Below are positions 16,004-25,922 of a stretch of 64,000 bases of DNA, piece by piece. A program made the position numbers and the translations under genes. Origin of the DNA: Alteromonas sp. ASW11-130 (lineage in GTDB: Bacteria > Pseudomonadota > Gammaproteobacteria > Enterobacterales > Alteromonadaceae); the NCBI RefSeq assembly GCF_026183735.1, contig NZ_JAPFRE010000004.1, forward strand, positions 1-64,000, read 5' to 3'. Every line of letters starts with the position of its first letter. The stretch's first letter is position 1. Under the pieces are notes generated by a model, which saw only the letters and a list, made by a program, of their open reading frames with translations, was not told where the DNA came from and did no database searches.

Positions 16004-17382
16004 TGGCGCTACCGCTTTTTAATCGTACGCTAGATAGCTTTGGTGAACGACTTGCGTTAAAAAGTGACACTGAGTCGATATCCTACCTAAATCTGCAAAA
16101 TAAAGTAAAGGATCGTATTCGAACGTGGCAATCTCACTCCGTCACTAGTAGACCGCTGATCCTGTTAAGAATGGCGAATAGCATAGAGAGCGTGGTGAAT
16201 TACTTGGCCTGCCTTTATGCACATTATCCATGCATATTGATAAACCAAAGTGCACCAGAGGAAGTCATTAACAGTATTCGAAATGATTTTTCTCCTAATT
16301 TTATTGTCGTCGAACGTGACTGTCGAGTGTCATCTTTAACTCAACATACCTTAGCTGAGGACTTAGCGCTTCTACTATCTACATCAGGTTCGACAGGCAG
16401 TAAAAAATTCGTGGCGTTGTCTTATAAAAATTTAATCGCTAACACACAGTCAATATTGGGCTATCTGCCAATCGAGCAATCTGATACGACGTTAGGTTCA
16501 TTGCCTTTATCTTACTCTTACGGGTTATCTATTTTACATACTCACTTAGCAGTAGGAGCCTGTATCCGCTTTACTGAACTGACCGTAATGGAAAAAGGTT
16601 TTTGGGAAGTGCTGGAGCACGAAAAAATCTCGTCATTAAACGGGGTACCGAGCTGGTATGAAATGTTGTTGCGTTTACGGTTTGAACAAAAAACCTTACC
16701 CAAGCTGCGCTATTTAACCCAGGCTGGGGGGAAGCTCAACAAGCAGTTGGTGTTAAAGTTGGCTGGTTATGCAAAAAATAATAACAAACAATTTTACGTC
16801 ATGTATGGGCAGACGGAAGCTACGGCGCGCATAGCATACTTGTCACCGAAAAAACTTCACGTAAAACCAAACAGTATTGGGAAGGCGATTTCAGGCGGAG
16901 AACTTACCCTTTACGATGACAAAAATGCCAAGATTTCTCAGCCTCAAAAGGAAGGTGAATTAGTATATCGAGGGCCCAACATTATGCTGGGCTATGTAGA
17001 TTCCGCAAAGGAGCTGGGTAAATTTTTCCCGCAAGAATCATTGCCTACGGGTGATTTAGGCTACTTTGATGAAGACGGTGATTTCTTTATTACCGGGAGA
17101 TTAAAACGAATGATTAAGTTATTTGGCGAGCGCTGCAGTCTTGATGAAATCGAGGCCCGTCTAAATTCCGCAGGGTTTCCTGTACGATGTATTGGGGAAG
17201 ATAACCTACTCGCTATTTGCACCCTCTCAGACAGTGAAAAAGAAATAAAGCAGTACGCAATTAAAATGCTTCGTACTTCCCCAAAAGCGATAATAACTTA
17301 TCGATGTGAACAATGGCCGCTGTTAGAAAATGGCAAAATCGATTACACTGCATTGCAACGACAAGTGTTAGCAAAAGTCTAA
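16003..17382 (+). CDS. AMP-forming acyl ligase (adenylating enzyme)
   Basis: This 459-residue ANL-superfamily enzyme activates a carboxylic acid with ATP. Visible motifs are the P-loop STSGSTGSKK (126-135), YGQTEATARIAYL (near 268), TGDLGYFDEDG (near 348) and ITGRLKRMIKLFGERCSLDEIE (split around residue 365), with a lysine near the C-terminus in ENGKIDY. It is shorter than typical acyl-CoA synthetases (about 500-550) and probably loads the adjacent carrier protein. The ATG shares one base with the SDR stop. Substrate not predictable by eye. Confidence 0.85.
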   Translation: MALPLFNRTLDSFGERLALKSDTESISYLNLQNKVKDRIRTWQSHSVTSRPLILLRMANSIESVVNYLACLYAHYPCILINQSAPEEVINSIRNDFSPNFIVVERDCRVSSLTQHTLAEDLALLLSTSGSTGSKKFVALSYKNLIANTQSILGYLPIEQSDTTLGSLPLSYSYGLSILHTHLAVGACIRFTELTVMEKGFWEVLEHEKISSLNGVPSWYEMLLRLRFEQKTLPKLRYLTQAGGKLNKQLVLKLAGYAKNNNKQFYVMYGQTEATARIAYLSPKKLHVKPNSIGKAISGGELTLYDDKNAKISQPQKEGELVYRGPNIMLGYVDSAKELGKFFPQESLPTGDLGYFDEDGDFFITGRLKRMIKLFGERCSLDEIEARLNSAGFPVRCIGEDNLLAICTLSDSEKEIKQYAIKMLRTSPKAIITYRCEQWPLLENGKIDYTALQRQVLAKV

Positions 17383-17459
17383 GGCCTAAGTGTTTTCGTA
17401 AATATTAGAGCCAGCAACTGATCAACTTTTACTAAAAATAATTATACCAGAGTGATTGA

Positions 17460-18551
17460 ATGTCAGAACTTTCCTACCGGCACAATCTGGACACGCTTTT
17501 TGAGGCAGGTTTTTTTTCACTAAACCAGTCGCAAAAATCCACAATCTTACTGAATTGCTTCCGCTATTTACATGTTCATCATGCCGCGCGCTGTGAAGAA
17601 TATCAGCGTATTTCTGCCCTAATGTCATCAGATTTAAAGGGGTATGAAGACTTGCCATACCTTGCCGTACGATTGTTCAAGCTGCATGAATTAAAAAGCA
17701 TTCCAAATATTGACGTGTTTAAAACTCTTACCTCTTCAGGTACCACGGGGCAGATACCCGCACGAATATTTCTAGATAAAGAAACCAGTGCCAGGCAGAG
17801 CAAAGTGCTAGTCAATATTATGCAGCAATTCATAGGTAAACAGCGTTTACCTATGTTAATCATCGACTCACCCAGCAGCCTAAAGAACGCAAAGTTTTCT
17901 GCCCGCAACGCCGGTATCCAAGGCATGGCGTTCTTTGGAAGGGAACATGCTTACGCTCTTCATGAAGACATGTCGCTCAATCTGGAAGTAGTCAATCAGT
18001 TTGTCGAAAAACATAAAGATAAACCTGTTTTACTTTTCGGTTTTACATTTATGGTCTGGCTGAATTTTATTCAGGCGCTAAAAAAACAAAAAGTCCAGCT
18101 ATCTTTTAACGAAGGTAAACTCGTTCACAGCGGTGGCTGGAAAAAGCTAATCCAGCAACAAGTCAGTAATGACATATTCAAAGAAACCGTATATCAGGTA
18201 ACACAGATTGAAAAAGTACATAATTTTTATGGAATGGCAGAGCAAGTGGGGAGTGTGTTTGTTGAATGTGAAAAAGGATATTTGCACGCCCCCCCTTTTG
18301 CTGACCTCATCATTCGCGATCCCTATACATTAAAACCTATGTTGAACGGGGAAACGGGACTCATTCAAGTGTTATCAGTGATCCCAACCAGTTACCCCGG
18401 TTACAGTTTACTAACTGAAGACGTGGGGACAGTCTTAGGGGAAGATGATTGTAAGTGCGGAAGATTGGGACGTTATTTTCGTGTTGAGGGCAGATTACCC
18501 AAAACTGAGGTGAGAGGATGTAGTGATACGGCAGGTGTTAGTCATGTCTAA
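17460..18551 (+). CDS. LuxE-like acyl-protein synthetase
   Basis: This 363-residue protein resembles the fatty acid:protein ligase (LuxE) of bacterial luciferase operons, which adenylates an acid and passes it through a cysteine to the LuxC reductase. It has the ANL-type loop LTSSGTTGQIPARIF (near 90) and a C-terminal cysteine, C354 in TEVRGCSD, at the position of the LuxE acyl-cysteine. A 77-base gap separates it from the ligase gene; it overlaps the LuxC-like gene. No luxA or luxB is present, so the aldehyde serves something other than light, probably glycan decoration. Confidence 0.85.
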   Translation: MSELSYRHNLDTLFEAGFFSLNQSQKSTILLNCFRYLHVHHAARCEEYQRISALMSSDLKGYEDLPYLAVRLFKLHELKSIPNIDVFKTLTSSGTTGQIPARIFLDKETSARQSKVLVNIMQQFIGKQRLPMLIIDSPSSLKNAKFSARNAGIQGMAFFGREHAYALHEDMSLNLEVVNQFVEKHKDKPVLLFGFTFMVWLNFIQALKKQKVQLSFNEGKLVHSGGWKKLIQQQVSNDIFKETVYQVTQIEKVHNFYGMAEQVGSVFVECEKGYLHAPPFADLIIRDPYTLKPMLNGETGLIQVLSVIPTSYPGYSLLTEDVGTVLGEDDCKCGRLGRYFRVEGRLPKTEVRGCSDTAGVSHV

Positions 18552-19719
18552 ATCGAAAATCTTTTATCTTGCCAATGAAAAAGACGTATCTAAATTGCCG
18601 GTAGTCGGTCAATCGTGTGACGACGTGCTAAACACTCAAGCACTTGCTTTTACTTCCGTTTTATCCCGACACCTGCTCAACGATAAATTTAAAATGCAAA
18701 GTGAGATAGTTGCCTTGGGATTTTGGCTGCGAAAATCTAATCTTGCGAAACAGTTTACATCCGCTTCCGTGGGAACAACGAAGCCAATTGGTTTAGTGGT
18801 TCATTATACGCCAGCAAATGTAGATACTATGTTTGTATACAGCTGGATATGTTCGTTAGTTATGGGAAACTGCAATGTTATCCGTTTAAATTCAACCTTG
18901 TCTGCACTGCAAAATTTTTTACTTGAGGCTATCTTTGACGTATTAAGTAAACCTGAGTTCGACGAATTAGCCCTCTCAAATATATTTGTTCAATATGACC
19001 GAAATAACGAAGTTGTGGCGAATTCATTAAGTCAATTAGCTGACGGCAGAGTCTTATGGGGAGGGGATGAAAGCGTCCTATCGATTCGTCGCCTGCCTAT
19101 TAAGCCACGCTGCCGAGACATTAGCTTCGCCGACAGATATTCAGCCAGCCTTATTGACGGGGACGAGTTATCTAAAGAAGATATTCAGAAAATAGCTGAA
19201 GGATTCTATCGAGATTTACATCCATTCGAACAGCAAGCTTGTTCTTCGCCAAAGATTGTATTTTGGCTGGGAGAAAAAGAACATTTTGATTCATTCTTTA
19301 TCGAAGTGGATTCCCTGTTTAAAGAAAAACCGGCCATTACACTAAAGAACGAACAACTTATCACACAACAATCATTGGCGTTAACAAACAGAGTAGAAAG
19401 TTGTGATGTCTACAATACGCTATCCGTGGTGACAGTGAATGCACAGTTTCCTCTAGATATAAACATTCATACAGGAAACTTTACCCTTTGGGTAGTCCCT
19501 ATTTCTCAACTCACAGACCTTGAGCGTTATGTTGACGAGAAGCTTCAAACATTAACATATGCTGGTATTGCGCAAGAAAAATTGATTAAGTTTCTTATGA
19601 AGCCGTCGATAAAAGGAATTGATAGAGTAGTACCCATCGGAAACGCGTTAGCATTTTCGCAGATTTGGGATGGGTATGGACTAACTAATCAGTTGACACG
19701 GCGAATAGAAGTACAATGA
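18544..19719 (+). CDS. LuxC-like acyl reductase
   Basis: This protein of 391 residues belongs to the LuxC acyl-CoA/acyl-protein reductase family (aldehyde dehydrogenase fold), which reduces an activated acyl group to an aldehyde with NADPH. The catalytic cysteine is C233 in FEQQACSSP. The start ATG 18544 has AGGTG six bases upstream and overlaps the LuxE stop by 8 bases; GTG 18523 is a longer alternative. Its pairing with the LuxE-like protein means the two probably act as a complex. It is followed by a GT2 gene with a four-base overlap. Confidence 0.87.
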   Translation: MSKSKIFYLANEKDVSKLPVVGQSCDDVLNTQALAFTSVLSRHLLNDKFKMQSEIVALGFWLRKSNLAKQFTSASVGTTKPIGLVVHYTPANVDTMFVYSWICSLVMGNCNVIRLNSTLSALQNFLLEAIFDVLSKPEFDELALSNIFVQYDRNNEVVANSLSQLADGRVLWGGDESVLSIRRLPIKPRCRDISFADRYSASLIDGDELSKEDIQKIAEGFYRDLHPFEQQACSSPKIVFWLGEKEHFDSFFIEVDSLFKEKPAITLKNEQLITQQSLALTNRVESCDVYNTLSVVTVNAQFPLDINIHTGNFTLWVVPISQLTDLERYVDEKLQTLTYAGIAQEKLIKFLMKPSIKGIDRVVPIGNALAFSQIWDGYGLTNQLTRRIEVQ

Positions 19720-20672
19720 AGTTATCCGTCTTAGTTCCAGTTTATAATTTAGAACACTATATAGGTCCTTGCCTTAAATCTATTTGCGAACAAGTTGTGA
19801 ATTTTGATTATGAAGTCATCGTGTGTGATGACGCTTCGACAGATAATTCGCCGTCAATCATCAGCTCTTACGCATCCACCTACCCTCAAATTAAGCCAAT
19901 ATTAAAAGATAAAAACGGGGGCCTGCCCAATAATATGCGCACCCTACTTAGTGCAGCAAAAGGCGAATATATAGCGTATTTAGATGGGGATGACCTAGCG
20001 CTTCCGGGCAAACTACAAAAACAAGTTAACTATCTGCAGGAAAATCCCGATTGCTCCATGGTATATCATGAGTCGGATATGTTCGATTCAGATAGTAACG
20101 AGTCGCTCAAACTATACTCGCAGGAGTTTTATAATTGGCAATACATACCTCAACGGTCGAGTATTGAGCATCTCGTAAAATACGGTACATTCATGCAGGC
20201 AAGCAGTGTAATGTTTAAAAACCACTCTCGACTTACTGATACCGTACCGGATAACTGTAATATTATTCTGGATTACCCTTTTTATATTCTCAACGCTGGT
20301 TACCTCAACGCGCATATCGATTTTTTACCCGAAGTTTTAGGGAGATATCGTGTTCATCAGGCCAGTTTCGGGGCGCAAACTCAAAAAAGTGCCACACGGA
20401 GAGAGCAGTGTTTAGCTGATATTATGGCTGCGTGCGAATTAGCGCGCCAGTTTGGGGTAGATGAAGAAATTGTAGAAGCAGGTGTTGCTCATCATCAATT
20501 TGCCACAGCCTTGTTTTTTCTATTCAAGAAAAACTTCGATAGATTCAACCATTGGATTGTTGTTTCGGCCGCCAACCAAAAATTTTTTAATGATAAACAT
20601 GCGTATTGCTGGCAATTAAGAGCACAGCCAGAACAGCTATTACGACAGTTACGTGCGGGAAAAATAACATGA
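19716..20672 (+). CDS. GT2 family glycosyltransferase
   Basis: A 318-residue GT-A fold glycosyltransferase. The N-terminus LSVLVPVYNLEHYIGPCL, the nucleotide-sugar segment CDDASTDNS (near 39) and the DGDD metal-binding motif (near 90) identify family 2. There is no transmembrane helix, so it acts in the cytoplasm, fitting flagellin or nucleotide-linked glycan modification. It overlaps both neighbours by four bases (ATGA). Next to UDP-galactopyranose mutase, a galactofuranose donor is one possibility; that is inference. Confidence 0.85.
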   Translation: MKLSVLVPVYNLEHYIGPCLKSICEQVVNFDYEVIVCDDASTDNSPSIISSYASTYPQIKPILKDKNGGLPNNMRTLLSAAKGEYIAYLDGDDLALPGKLQKQVNYLQENPDCSMVYHESDMFDSDSNESLKLYSQEFYNWQYIPQRSSIEHLVKYGTFMQASSVMFKNHSRLTDTVPDNCNIILDYPFYILNAGYLNAHIDFLPEVLGRYRVHQASFGAQTQKSATRREQCLADIMAACELARQFGVDEEIVEAGVAHHQFATALFFLFKKNFDRFNHWIVVSAANQKFFNDKHAYCWQLRAQPEQLLRQLRAGKIT

Positions 20673-21826
20673 GTAGTTACGACGCTATTGTTGTGGGCGC
20701 TGGTATTTCAGGAGCGGTTATCGCTGAGCGTTTAGCTTCGCAGCAAAATAAGAAAGTACTCGTATTAGAGCAACGAAACCATATTGGGGGCAATTGTTAT
20801 GACTATAAAGATGAGAATGGCATAATAATTCATCAATACGGCCCACATCTTTTTCATACTAATAAACAAGAAGTCTGGAACTATTTATCTCAGTTCACAG
20901 AATGGTATCCATACGAACATAAGGTACTTAGTTCAGTGGATGGAAAGTTGGTGCCAATTCCGTTTAATTTCAGCTCTCTTGAAAAAATGTACTCTTATAC
21001 AAAGTCAGAAGAACTTAAGGAATTATTGCTAGAGGAATATGGAGAAGGAGCCCGTGTAGCCATCTTGGATTTGATGAAATCTACTCACCCTCAATTGAAC
21101 GAACTCGCTCAATTAATCTATGACAAGTTTTTTGTAAATTATACGACTAAGCAATGGGGTGTAAAGCCAGAAGACATATCACCGCAGGTCACTGCGCGAG
21201 TTCCGATTGTTTTATCCTACGACGATAGATATTTTCAGGATAAATGGCAAGCTGTGCCGATGAACGGCTATACCGCTATGTTTGGGAAAATGCTCAGGCA
21301 TCCCAATATAACGGTTAAACTTGAAACTGATGCATTAGACTACATAACTCTCCAGCACAATCAAATATACTTTAAAAATCAACGCTTCAAAGGGTTAATG
21401 ATATATACCGGAATGCTTGACCGTTTGTTTGACCTTGTTAAAGGGGAGCTTCCCTACCGCTCTTTAAAATTTCAGTATGAAACTCATGCTTACTCTCAGT
21501 ACCAATCGGCGACCACGGTTAATTATCCCAATGACTATGCCTTTACACGCATTACTGAGTTTAAACATATTGTCCCTGTAGATTCTGCACATACGGTAAT
21601 AGTGAAAGAGTTCCCAGGAGACTTTAATACTTCTAACGCAGATTTCAATGTTCCGTACTATCCTATGTTTAATAAAGAGAACGCTTCAAGACATGCAGAA
21701 TATAACAGGTTAGCAGAGCAGTTTTCTAATCTGAAAATCCTCGGACGTCTAGCCGATTATCGCTATTACAATATGGACGATGCGGTTGCCAATGCGCTTC
21801 ATATATATGAAGCGCTTAAAATATGA
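20669..21826 (+). CDS. glf: UDP-galactopyranose mutase
   Basis: This flavoenzyme interconverts UDP-galactopyranose and UDP-galactofuranose. The 385-residue protein has the FAD motif VVGAGISGAVIAERLA (near 8-23), RNHIGGNCYD, QYGPHLFHT and YTTKQWGV, all typical of bacterial Glf. The ATG at 20669 overlaps the GT2 stop (ATGA); upstream in-frame codons are GT2 sequence read in another frame. It is the last gene of the continuous series that starts at the maf gene. It implies that the glycan contains galactofuranose, or that the gene serves the island downstream. Confidence 0.93.
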   Translation: MSSYDAIVVGAGISGAVIAERLASQQNKKVLVLEQRNHIGGNCYDYKDENGIIIHQYGPHLFHTNKQEVWNYLSQFTEWYPYEHKVLSSVDGKLVPIPFNFSSLEKMYSYTKSEELKELLLEEYGEGARVAILDLMKSTHPQLNELAQLIYDKFFVNYTTKQWGVKPEDISPQVTARVPIVLSYDDRYFQDKWQAVPMNGYTAMFGKMLRHPNITVKLETDALDYITLQHNQIYFKNQRFKGLMIYTGMLDRLFDLVKGELPYRSLKFQYETHAYSQYQSATTVNYPNDYAFTRITEFKHIVPVDSAHTVIVKEFPGDFNTSNADFNVPYYPMFNKENASRHAEYNRLAEQFSNLKILGRLADYRYYNMDDAVANALHIYEALKI

Positions 21827-22159
21827 TCGATTACTTCTTCATTTTTTAGTAACACCATAAAAAGCGCGGATATTGTTTAATAGCATAATAGGTTATTTGC
21901 AAGGAAATGGGGATTTAATCTCCAGCTGTCCTGATGCCATCAGTAAGCGGAGTAAGATAAAAATAGGCATGAGCGATAGGGCCAATTGTCTAACTGTACT
22001 GCAATATGCCGTACTTCATTTGATTAAAATAGACATACTCGAAAACGGTTCAGTATAGGTTCTGGCACCAATTAAATAAGGTGTTTTTATGAGAAAGGTC
22101 ATTTCATTTAGCCCTCTTCCACTTTGTAATTATTATGTTCAACGTGAATTTTGCTCTGC
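21827..22159. other. Gene-free stretch between convergent genes
   Basis: A plus-strand and a minus-strand gene end on either side. A 61-codon open frame (21873-22058) has no recognisable sequence. A weak hairpin, CACC then GGTG followed by TTTTT (about 22068-22088), may be a terminator. It marks the border between the pse operon and the AT-rich sugar island. Confidence 0.5.
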
Positions 22160-23266
22160 CTACCCATTAAACTGATTACACAAGACAACAACTTTGTTAA
22201 TTTGCTCGTCATTCAGTGTTGGATCAATTGGCAAACTAAGTATGGTAGATTGCAGCTCTACTGTTACAGGTAGATCTAAGTCACTAAACTCTGATAAAGC
22301 TTGTTGTTTATGAGGAGCTATGGGATAGTGAATGAGAGTCTGTACCCCATGAGTTGCTAGCCAATTTTGAAGCTTATCTCTGAGCGAAGTTTTGATTACG
22401 AACAAATGCCAAACGTGATCGCTCCATTTCTTTACTTTTGGTAATCTGATAAGGGGATTATTTATTTCTTTTATATATCGACTTGCAATTCCCCGTCGTA
22501 ACTCAATATCAGTATCTATACGCTGAAGCTTGACCTTAAGCATGGCTGTCTGGATAGCATCTAAGCGACTGTTATACCCTTTATATTTATGGATATACTT
22601 GTTTGCTGAACCATAGTTACCTAACGCTCTTATTACATCAGCTAGCTCCGTATCATTGGTGGTTACTGCACCACCATCCCCCAGCGCTCCTAGGTTTTTT
22701 CCTGGATAAAAGCTAAAAGCCGCCGCGTGTCCTAAATTTCCCGCTCGTTTTTCCCCCTCGCCAGCTCCATGAGCTTGAGCCGAATCTTCCAGCACGAGTA
22801 GTCCAAATTTATCGGTTAATTTTTGAAATAGATTTATATCTACTAACTGTCCATAAAGGTGAACAGGTATGATCGCTTTACTTTTGCTGGTTAACGCGTT
22901 TTCGATTGCTTTCTCAGAGATTAAAAACGTGTGGGGTTCAGGTTCAACAAAGATTGGAACTAAACCTGTATCTATAATCGCCAGTATCGTAGCGATGAAA
23001 GTATTAGCGGGTACTAGGACCTCATCCCCGTTTTTTAACTTTCCTAGCGTTTTCCATGCGACAAGCGTTAATTTCAATGCATCAAGTCCGTTACCTACAC
23101 AGATACAATGTCTTACGCCGCAATACTCGGCAAACGCGTTCTCGAAATCATAGCCCTCTTCACTATTTAAATACCAACCGCTCTTAATTACCCTTTTACA
23201 AGCATCGATTAACTCGTCTTCATCTCTGGCATTAATGGCCCCTAAATTTAGAAAAGGAACTTTCAT
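22160..23266 (-). CDS. fdtB: DegT-type sugar aminotransferase, FdtB/QdtB-like
   Basis: A 368-residue PLP enzyme with [11 protein letters not shown] (58-68), [10 protein letters not shown] (159-168) and the Schiff-base lysine K190 in [15 protein letters not shown]. That lysine context is typical of 3-aminotransferases such as FdtB and QdtB, which aminate dTDP-3-keto-6-deoxy sugars. The gene runs opposite to the FdtA- and FdtC-like genes at 25060 and 25458, whose products would act just before and after it. The start (MKVPFLNLG) has AAGGAA upstream; the frame extends further upstream without support. The sugar configuration (Fuc3N or Qui3N) cannot be told. Confidence 0.8.
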   Translation of the reverse strand: MKVPFLNLGAINARDEDELIDACKRVIKSGWYLNSEEGYDFENAFAEYCGVRHCICVGNGLDALKLTLVAWKTLGKLKNGDEVLVPANTFIATILAIIDTGLVPIFVEPEPHTFLISEKAIENALTSKSKAIIPVHLYGQLVDINLFQKLTDKFGLLVLEDSAQAHGAGEGEKRAGNLGHAAAFSFYPGKNLGALGDGGAVTTNDTELADVIRALGNYGSANKYIHKYKGYNSRLDAIQTAMLKVKLQRIDTDIELRRGIASRYIKEINNPLIRLPKVKKWSDHVWHLFVIKTSLRDKLQNWLATHGVQTLIHYPIAPHKQQALSEFSDLDLPVTVELQSTILSLPIDPTLNDEQINKVVVLCNQFNG

Positions 23267-23507
23267 TGATAATATTTCCTTGTAAGCTCTATACAGTCTA
23301 CTTGTGAATTGTATTGGATCCACGGAAGGACAATACTAATACTGTTCTACATTGACCAAATTTGCCCTAGTTGGCAACCATAAGGTTGCATGTCATACTT
23401 TATTTTATCTATTGAAAACTAAATAATTTCTATAATATCACGGTAATTTCAATGCCAAAGAAATTTCTAAAGCGGCTTAGTTAATTTGGCAATATGCAGT
23501 AGGAAAT

Positions 23508-25070
23508 ATGAAAATCTTAAAAAAATGCAACAAAGAAAGAGTAGTGATATTTGGCACAGGAACTGCGGCTAAAAATTTTGTCCCATTGGTAAGGTCAAGA
23601 TTTGAAATTGTTGCTTACATGGATAACGATGAGACTAAACATGGAATTTTCATTAATTCAATTCCAGTGCTACCGCCATCCGCCATTTCAACTGTTCACA
23701 TTGATAGTATTATTATTGCCAGTGATTTTTTCGAAGAAATTTATCACACTCTTAAAAGCCAAGCACATTTCGAAAAAATTCCACTTATCTACTATCGTTC
23801 AATTATCATCCAAAAGCCATTGCTAAAAAACTGGTGTGATTCATTCAGTAACTGGTGTCTTACTCTTATCTGTAGGATCCCTATATTTGCTTCAGCTCTG
23901 ATACGTCCGATAATACGACCTTTGGGTTATGACTTACTGCCGACAGCAAGCTTAGATGTAAGCGATTCAAACAAAGTTCAAACATTTCGACAAGCTGAAA
24001 AACAAAAAATAGCTGGACCAAAGTTTATTGATCGGCCCCAAGTATTCTCAGAAGTTATTATACCCGAAGTCGCTGCGTATCGATTTAAACAAGCCCAACT
24101 ATCGCTAAACTCGAGAGCCTTTGCTATTGCTAATGAAAAGTTAGTTATTGAAAAAGTACATACGGTAAGCAAAAAGCTAGCTAAATACAGTAAAGGTCAC
24201 GTGGTCCATCATTTTGAAGATAAACGCGCTTTAATAAAAACTAGTGTAAGCCGTATTGTGGATAAAGGGATTCTTATAAATGGTTATTACGATTTAAATT
24301 ACTATCATTGGATTGTAGAAATACTTCCGCAACTAGAATACCTGAAAGAACTCGATGAAATATTCGCTAATTATCCGCTGATAATTTCCCACATGGCATT
24401 TAAGATTGAGTCTGTTAGAGAAATGCTTTCACTATTCAATCTTCCAAACCCAATCATCGAAATTACATCACTAGAAAGTTTGCGAGTTAATGACCTGTTA
24501 ATAATCAATTCACCCAATAGATGCTGTCCAGCAATACTTGGTGCAGCATGGTCTCTGCCTGAATATATTTACTACCGCCGCGACAGCTTGTTTTACATGA
24601 GAGACCTTGTACTAGGCCGATTAGATAAAAGTTGTATAACAAAAGTGAAGCGCATATTTTTAGCACCCTCACTAAAACACAGATACTATAATCAAGAAGA
24701 AATTTTTGCCCTTTTTGATAGATACGGTTTTAAAAAAGTTAACCCAGAAAAAATGAGTATTAGTGAACAGGCTTCGATATTTAGCCAAGCTGACTATATT
24801 GTCGGTCCAACTGGGGCTACGTGGACAAACCTTCTTTTTGCAAAGCGAGGTGCTTCAGCTTTATGTTGGATGGCAGAAGAGTGGGGACACTTTTCTGCAT
24901 TCTCCAATCTCGCAAATATTATTGAAGTAGACCTTAGTTATCTGACTTATAAAGCGGGAATAAATGACGATGAAAGTCTTTACAGTAAAAGCTATAGTCT
25001 CAATAGTAGCGATGTTAAATTATGGCTAGACCAACAAACTTTTAAGGCGGAGAAAGTGGATGGATATTAA
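23508..25070 (+). CDS. Rossmann-like domain fused to GT61 (DUF563) glycosyltransferase
   Basis: A 520-residue two-part protein. Residues 12-100 form a Rossmann-like module (VVIFGTGTAAKNFVPL, then VAYMDNDETKHG and DSIIIASDFFEEI), as in sugar-modifying enzymes that bind a nucleotide. Residues about 190-500 match the DUF563/GT61 family, with NGYYDLNYYHWIVEILPQL (near 262) and ADYIVGPTGATWTNLLFAKRG split around residue 428. GT61 members transfer pentoses or amino sugars. The same N-terminal module occurs in the methyltransferase at 32420-33337. The gene overlaps the FdtA-like gene by 11 bases. Confidence 0.75.
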   Translation: MKILKKCNKERVVIFGTGTAAKNFVPLVRSRFEIVAYMDNDETKHGIFINSIPVLPPSAISTVHIDSIIIASDFFEEIYHTLKSQAHFEKIPLIYYRSIIIQKPLLKNWCDSFSNWCLTLICRIPIFASALIRPIIRPLGYDLLPTASLDVSDSNKVQTFRQAEKQKIAGPKFIDRPQVFSEVIIPEVAAYRFKQAQLSLNSRAFAIANEKLVIEKVHTVSKKLAKYSKGHVVHHFEDKRALIKTSVSRIVDKGILINGYYDLNYYHWIVEILPQLEYLKELDEIFANYPLIISHMAFKIESVREMLSLFNLPNPIIEITSLESLRVNDLLIINSPNRCCPAILGAAWSLPEYIYYRRDSLFYMRDLVLGRLDKSCITKVKRIFLAPSLKHRYYNQEEIFALFDRYGFKKVNPEKMSISEQASIFSQADYIVGPTGATWTNLLFAKRGASALCWMAEEWGHFSAFSNLANIIEVDLSYLTYKAGINDDESLYSKSYSLNSSDVKLWLDQQTFKAEKVDGY

Positions 25071-25461
25071 ACTTGTCCAATTAAAAAGTTGTGGTGATGA
25101 GCGAGGATCTCTTATTGCACTTGAAGAACAAGCGAATGTGCCCTTCAAAATTAAACGTGTGTACTACATGTTCAATACAGGAGAGAATGTACGTCGAGGC
25201 TATCATGCCCATAAAACCCTCAAACAGGTAGCGATAGCAGTGCGTGGCTCTTGTAAATTTTTACTTGATGATGGCAGTGAAAAAATTGAAGTTACACTAA
25301 ATCATCCAGCCCAGGGACTCATTATTGAATCGTTTGTTTGGCGAGAAATGTTTGATTTCAGTGAGGACTGTGTGCTGATGGTGTTGGCCGATCAAATCTA
25401 CGATGAATCTGATTATGTGAGAGATTATAACGATTTTTTAAAAATGGTAGAGGAAAAATGA
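25060..25461 (+). CDS. fdtA: dTDP-4-keto-6-deoxyglucose 3,4-ketoisomerase, FdtA/QdtA-like
   Basis: This 133-residue single cupin moves the keto group of dTDP-4-keto-6-deoxyglucose from C4 to C3. The catalytic histidines H49 and H51 in [12 protein letters not shown] are at the family's positions. FdtA and QdtA make products differing only at C4 and cannot be told apart here. It overlaps the GT61 gene by 11 bases and the acetyltransferase gene by four, so all three form an operon. Glucose-1-phosphate thymidylyltransferase and dTDP-glucose dehydratase must come from elsewhere in the genome. Confidence 0.87.
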   Translation: MDIKLVQLKSCGDERGSLIALEEQANVPFKIKRVYYMFNTGENVRRGYHAHKTLKQVAIAVRGSCKFLLDDGSEKIEVTLNHPAQGLIIESFVWREMFDFSEDCVLMVLADQIYDESDYVRDYNDFLKMVEEK

Positions 25462-25922
25462 AACCTTTCTTTCATCCAACAAGTGACGTCCAAAGTAAAA
25501 ATATTGGTAACGGTACGCGAGTTTGGCAGTTTTGTGTAATTTTACCAGAGGCAAAAATCGGAGCAGATTGTAATATTTGTTCTCACTCATTGATCGAAAA
25601 TAAGGTGACGATAGGCAACAGGGTGACCATCAAATCAGGCGTTTTTATTTGGGATCATATTACAATTGAAGATGACGTTTTTATTGGCCCTAACGTTACC
25701 TTTTGCAATGATAAATTTCCTCAATCCAAAAATATAAACTTTCAGGCGTTGAAGACGGTTATTAGAGCTGGAGCATCAATAGGAGCAAATGCAACGATTT
25801 TACCCGGTTTAGCAATTGGTAAGAACGCAGTTATAGGGGCGGGAGCGGTTGTAACCAAAGATGTGGAGCAAAGTTCTACCGTAGTGGGTAATCCAGCGAG
25901 AATAGTAAACATGGGAGTGTAA
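25458..25922 (+). CDS. fdtC: Hexapeptide-repeat acetyltransferase, FdtC/QdtC-like
   Basis: A 154-residue left-handed beta-helix acyltransferase. Hexapeptide repeats run from about residue 12 to 130 ([44 protein letters not shown]). It would acetylate the 3-amino group of the FdtA/FdtB product, giving dTDP-Fuc3NAc or dTDP-Qui3NAc. It starts within the stop of the cupin gene (ATGA). The general fold is certain; the substrate follows from context. Confidence 0.82.
   Translation: MKPFFHPTSDVQSKNIGNGTRVWQFCVILPEAKIGADCNICSHSLIENKVTIGNRVTIKSGVFIWDHITIEDDVFIGPNVTFCNDKFPQSKNINFQALKTVIRAGASIGANATILPGLAIGKNAVIGAGAVVTKDVEQSSTVVGNPARIVNMGV

Noticed and set aside
15013-19719. Bioluminescence (lux) operon
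   Set aside because: LuxC- and LuxE-like genes are present, but luxA, luxB and luxD are absent and the context is flagellin glycosylation.
21873-22058. 61-codon open frame after glf
   Set aside because: No family resemblance and no ribosome site; composition looks non-coding.
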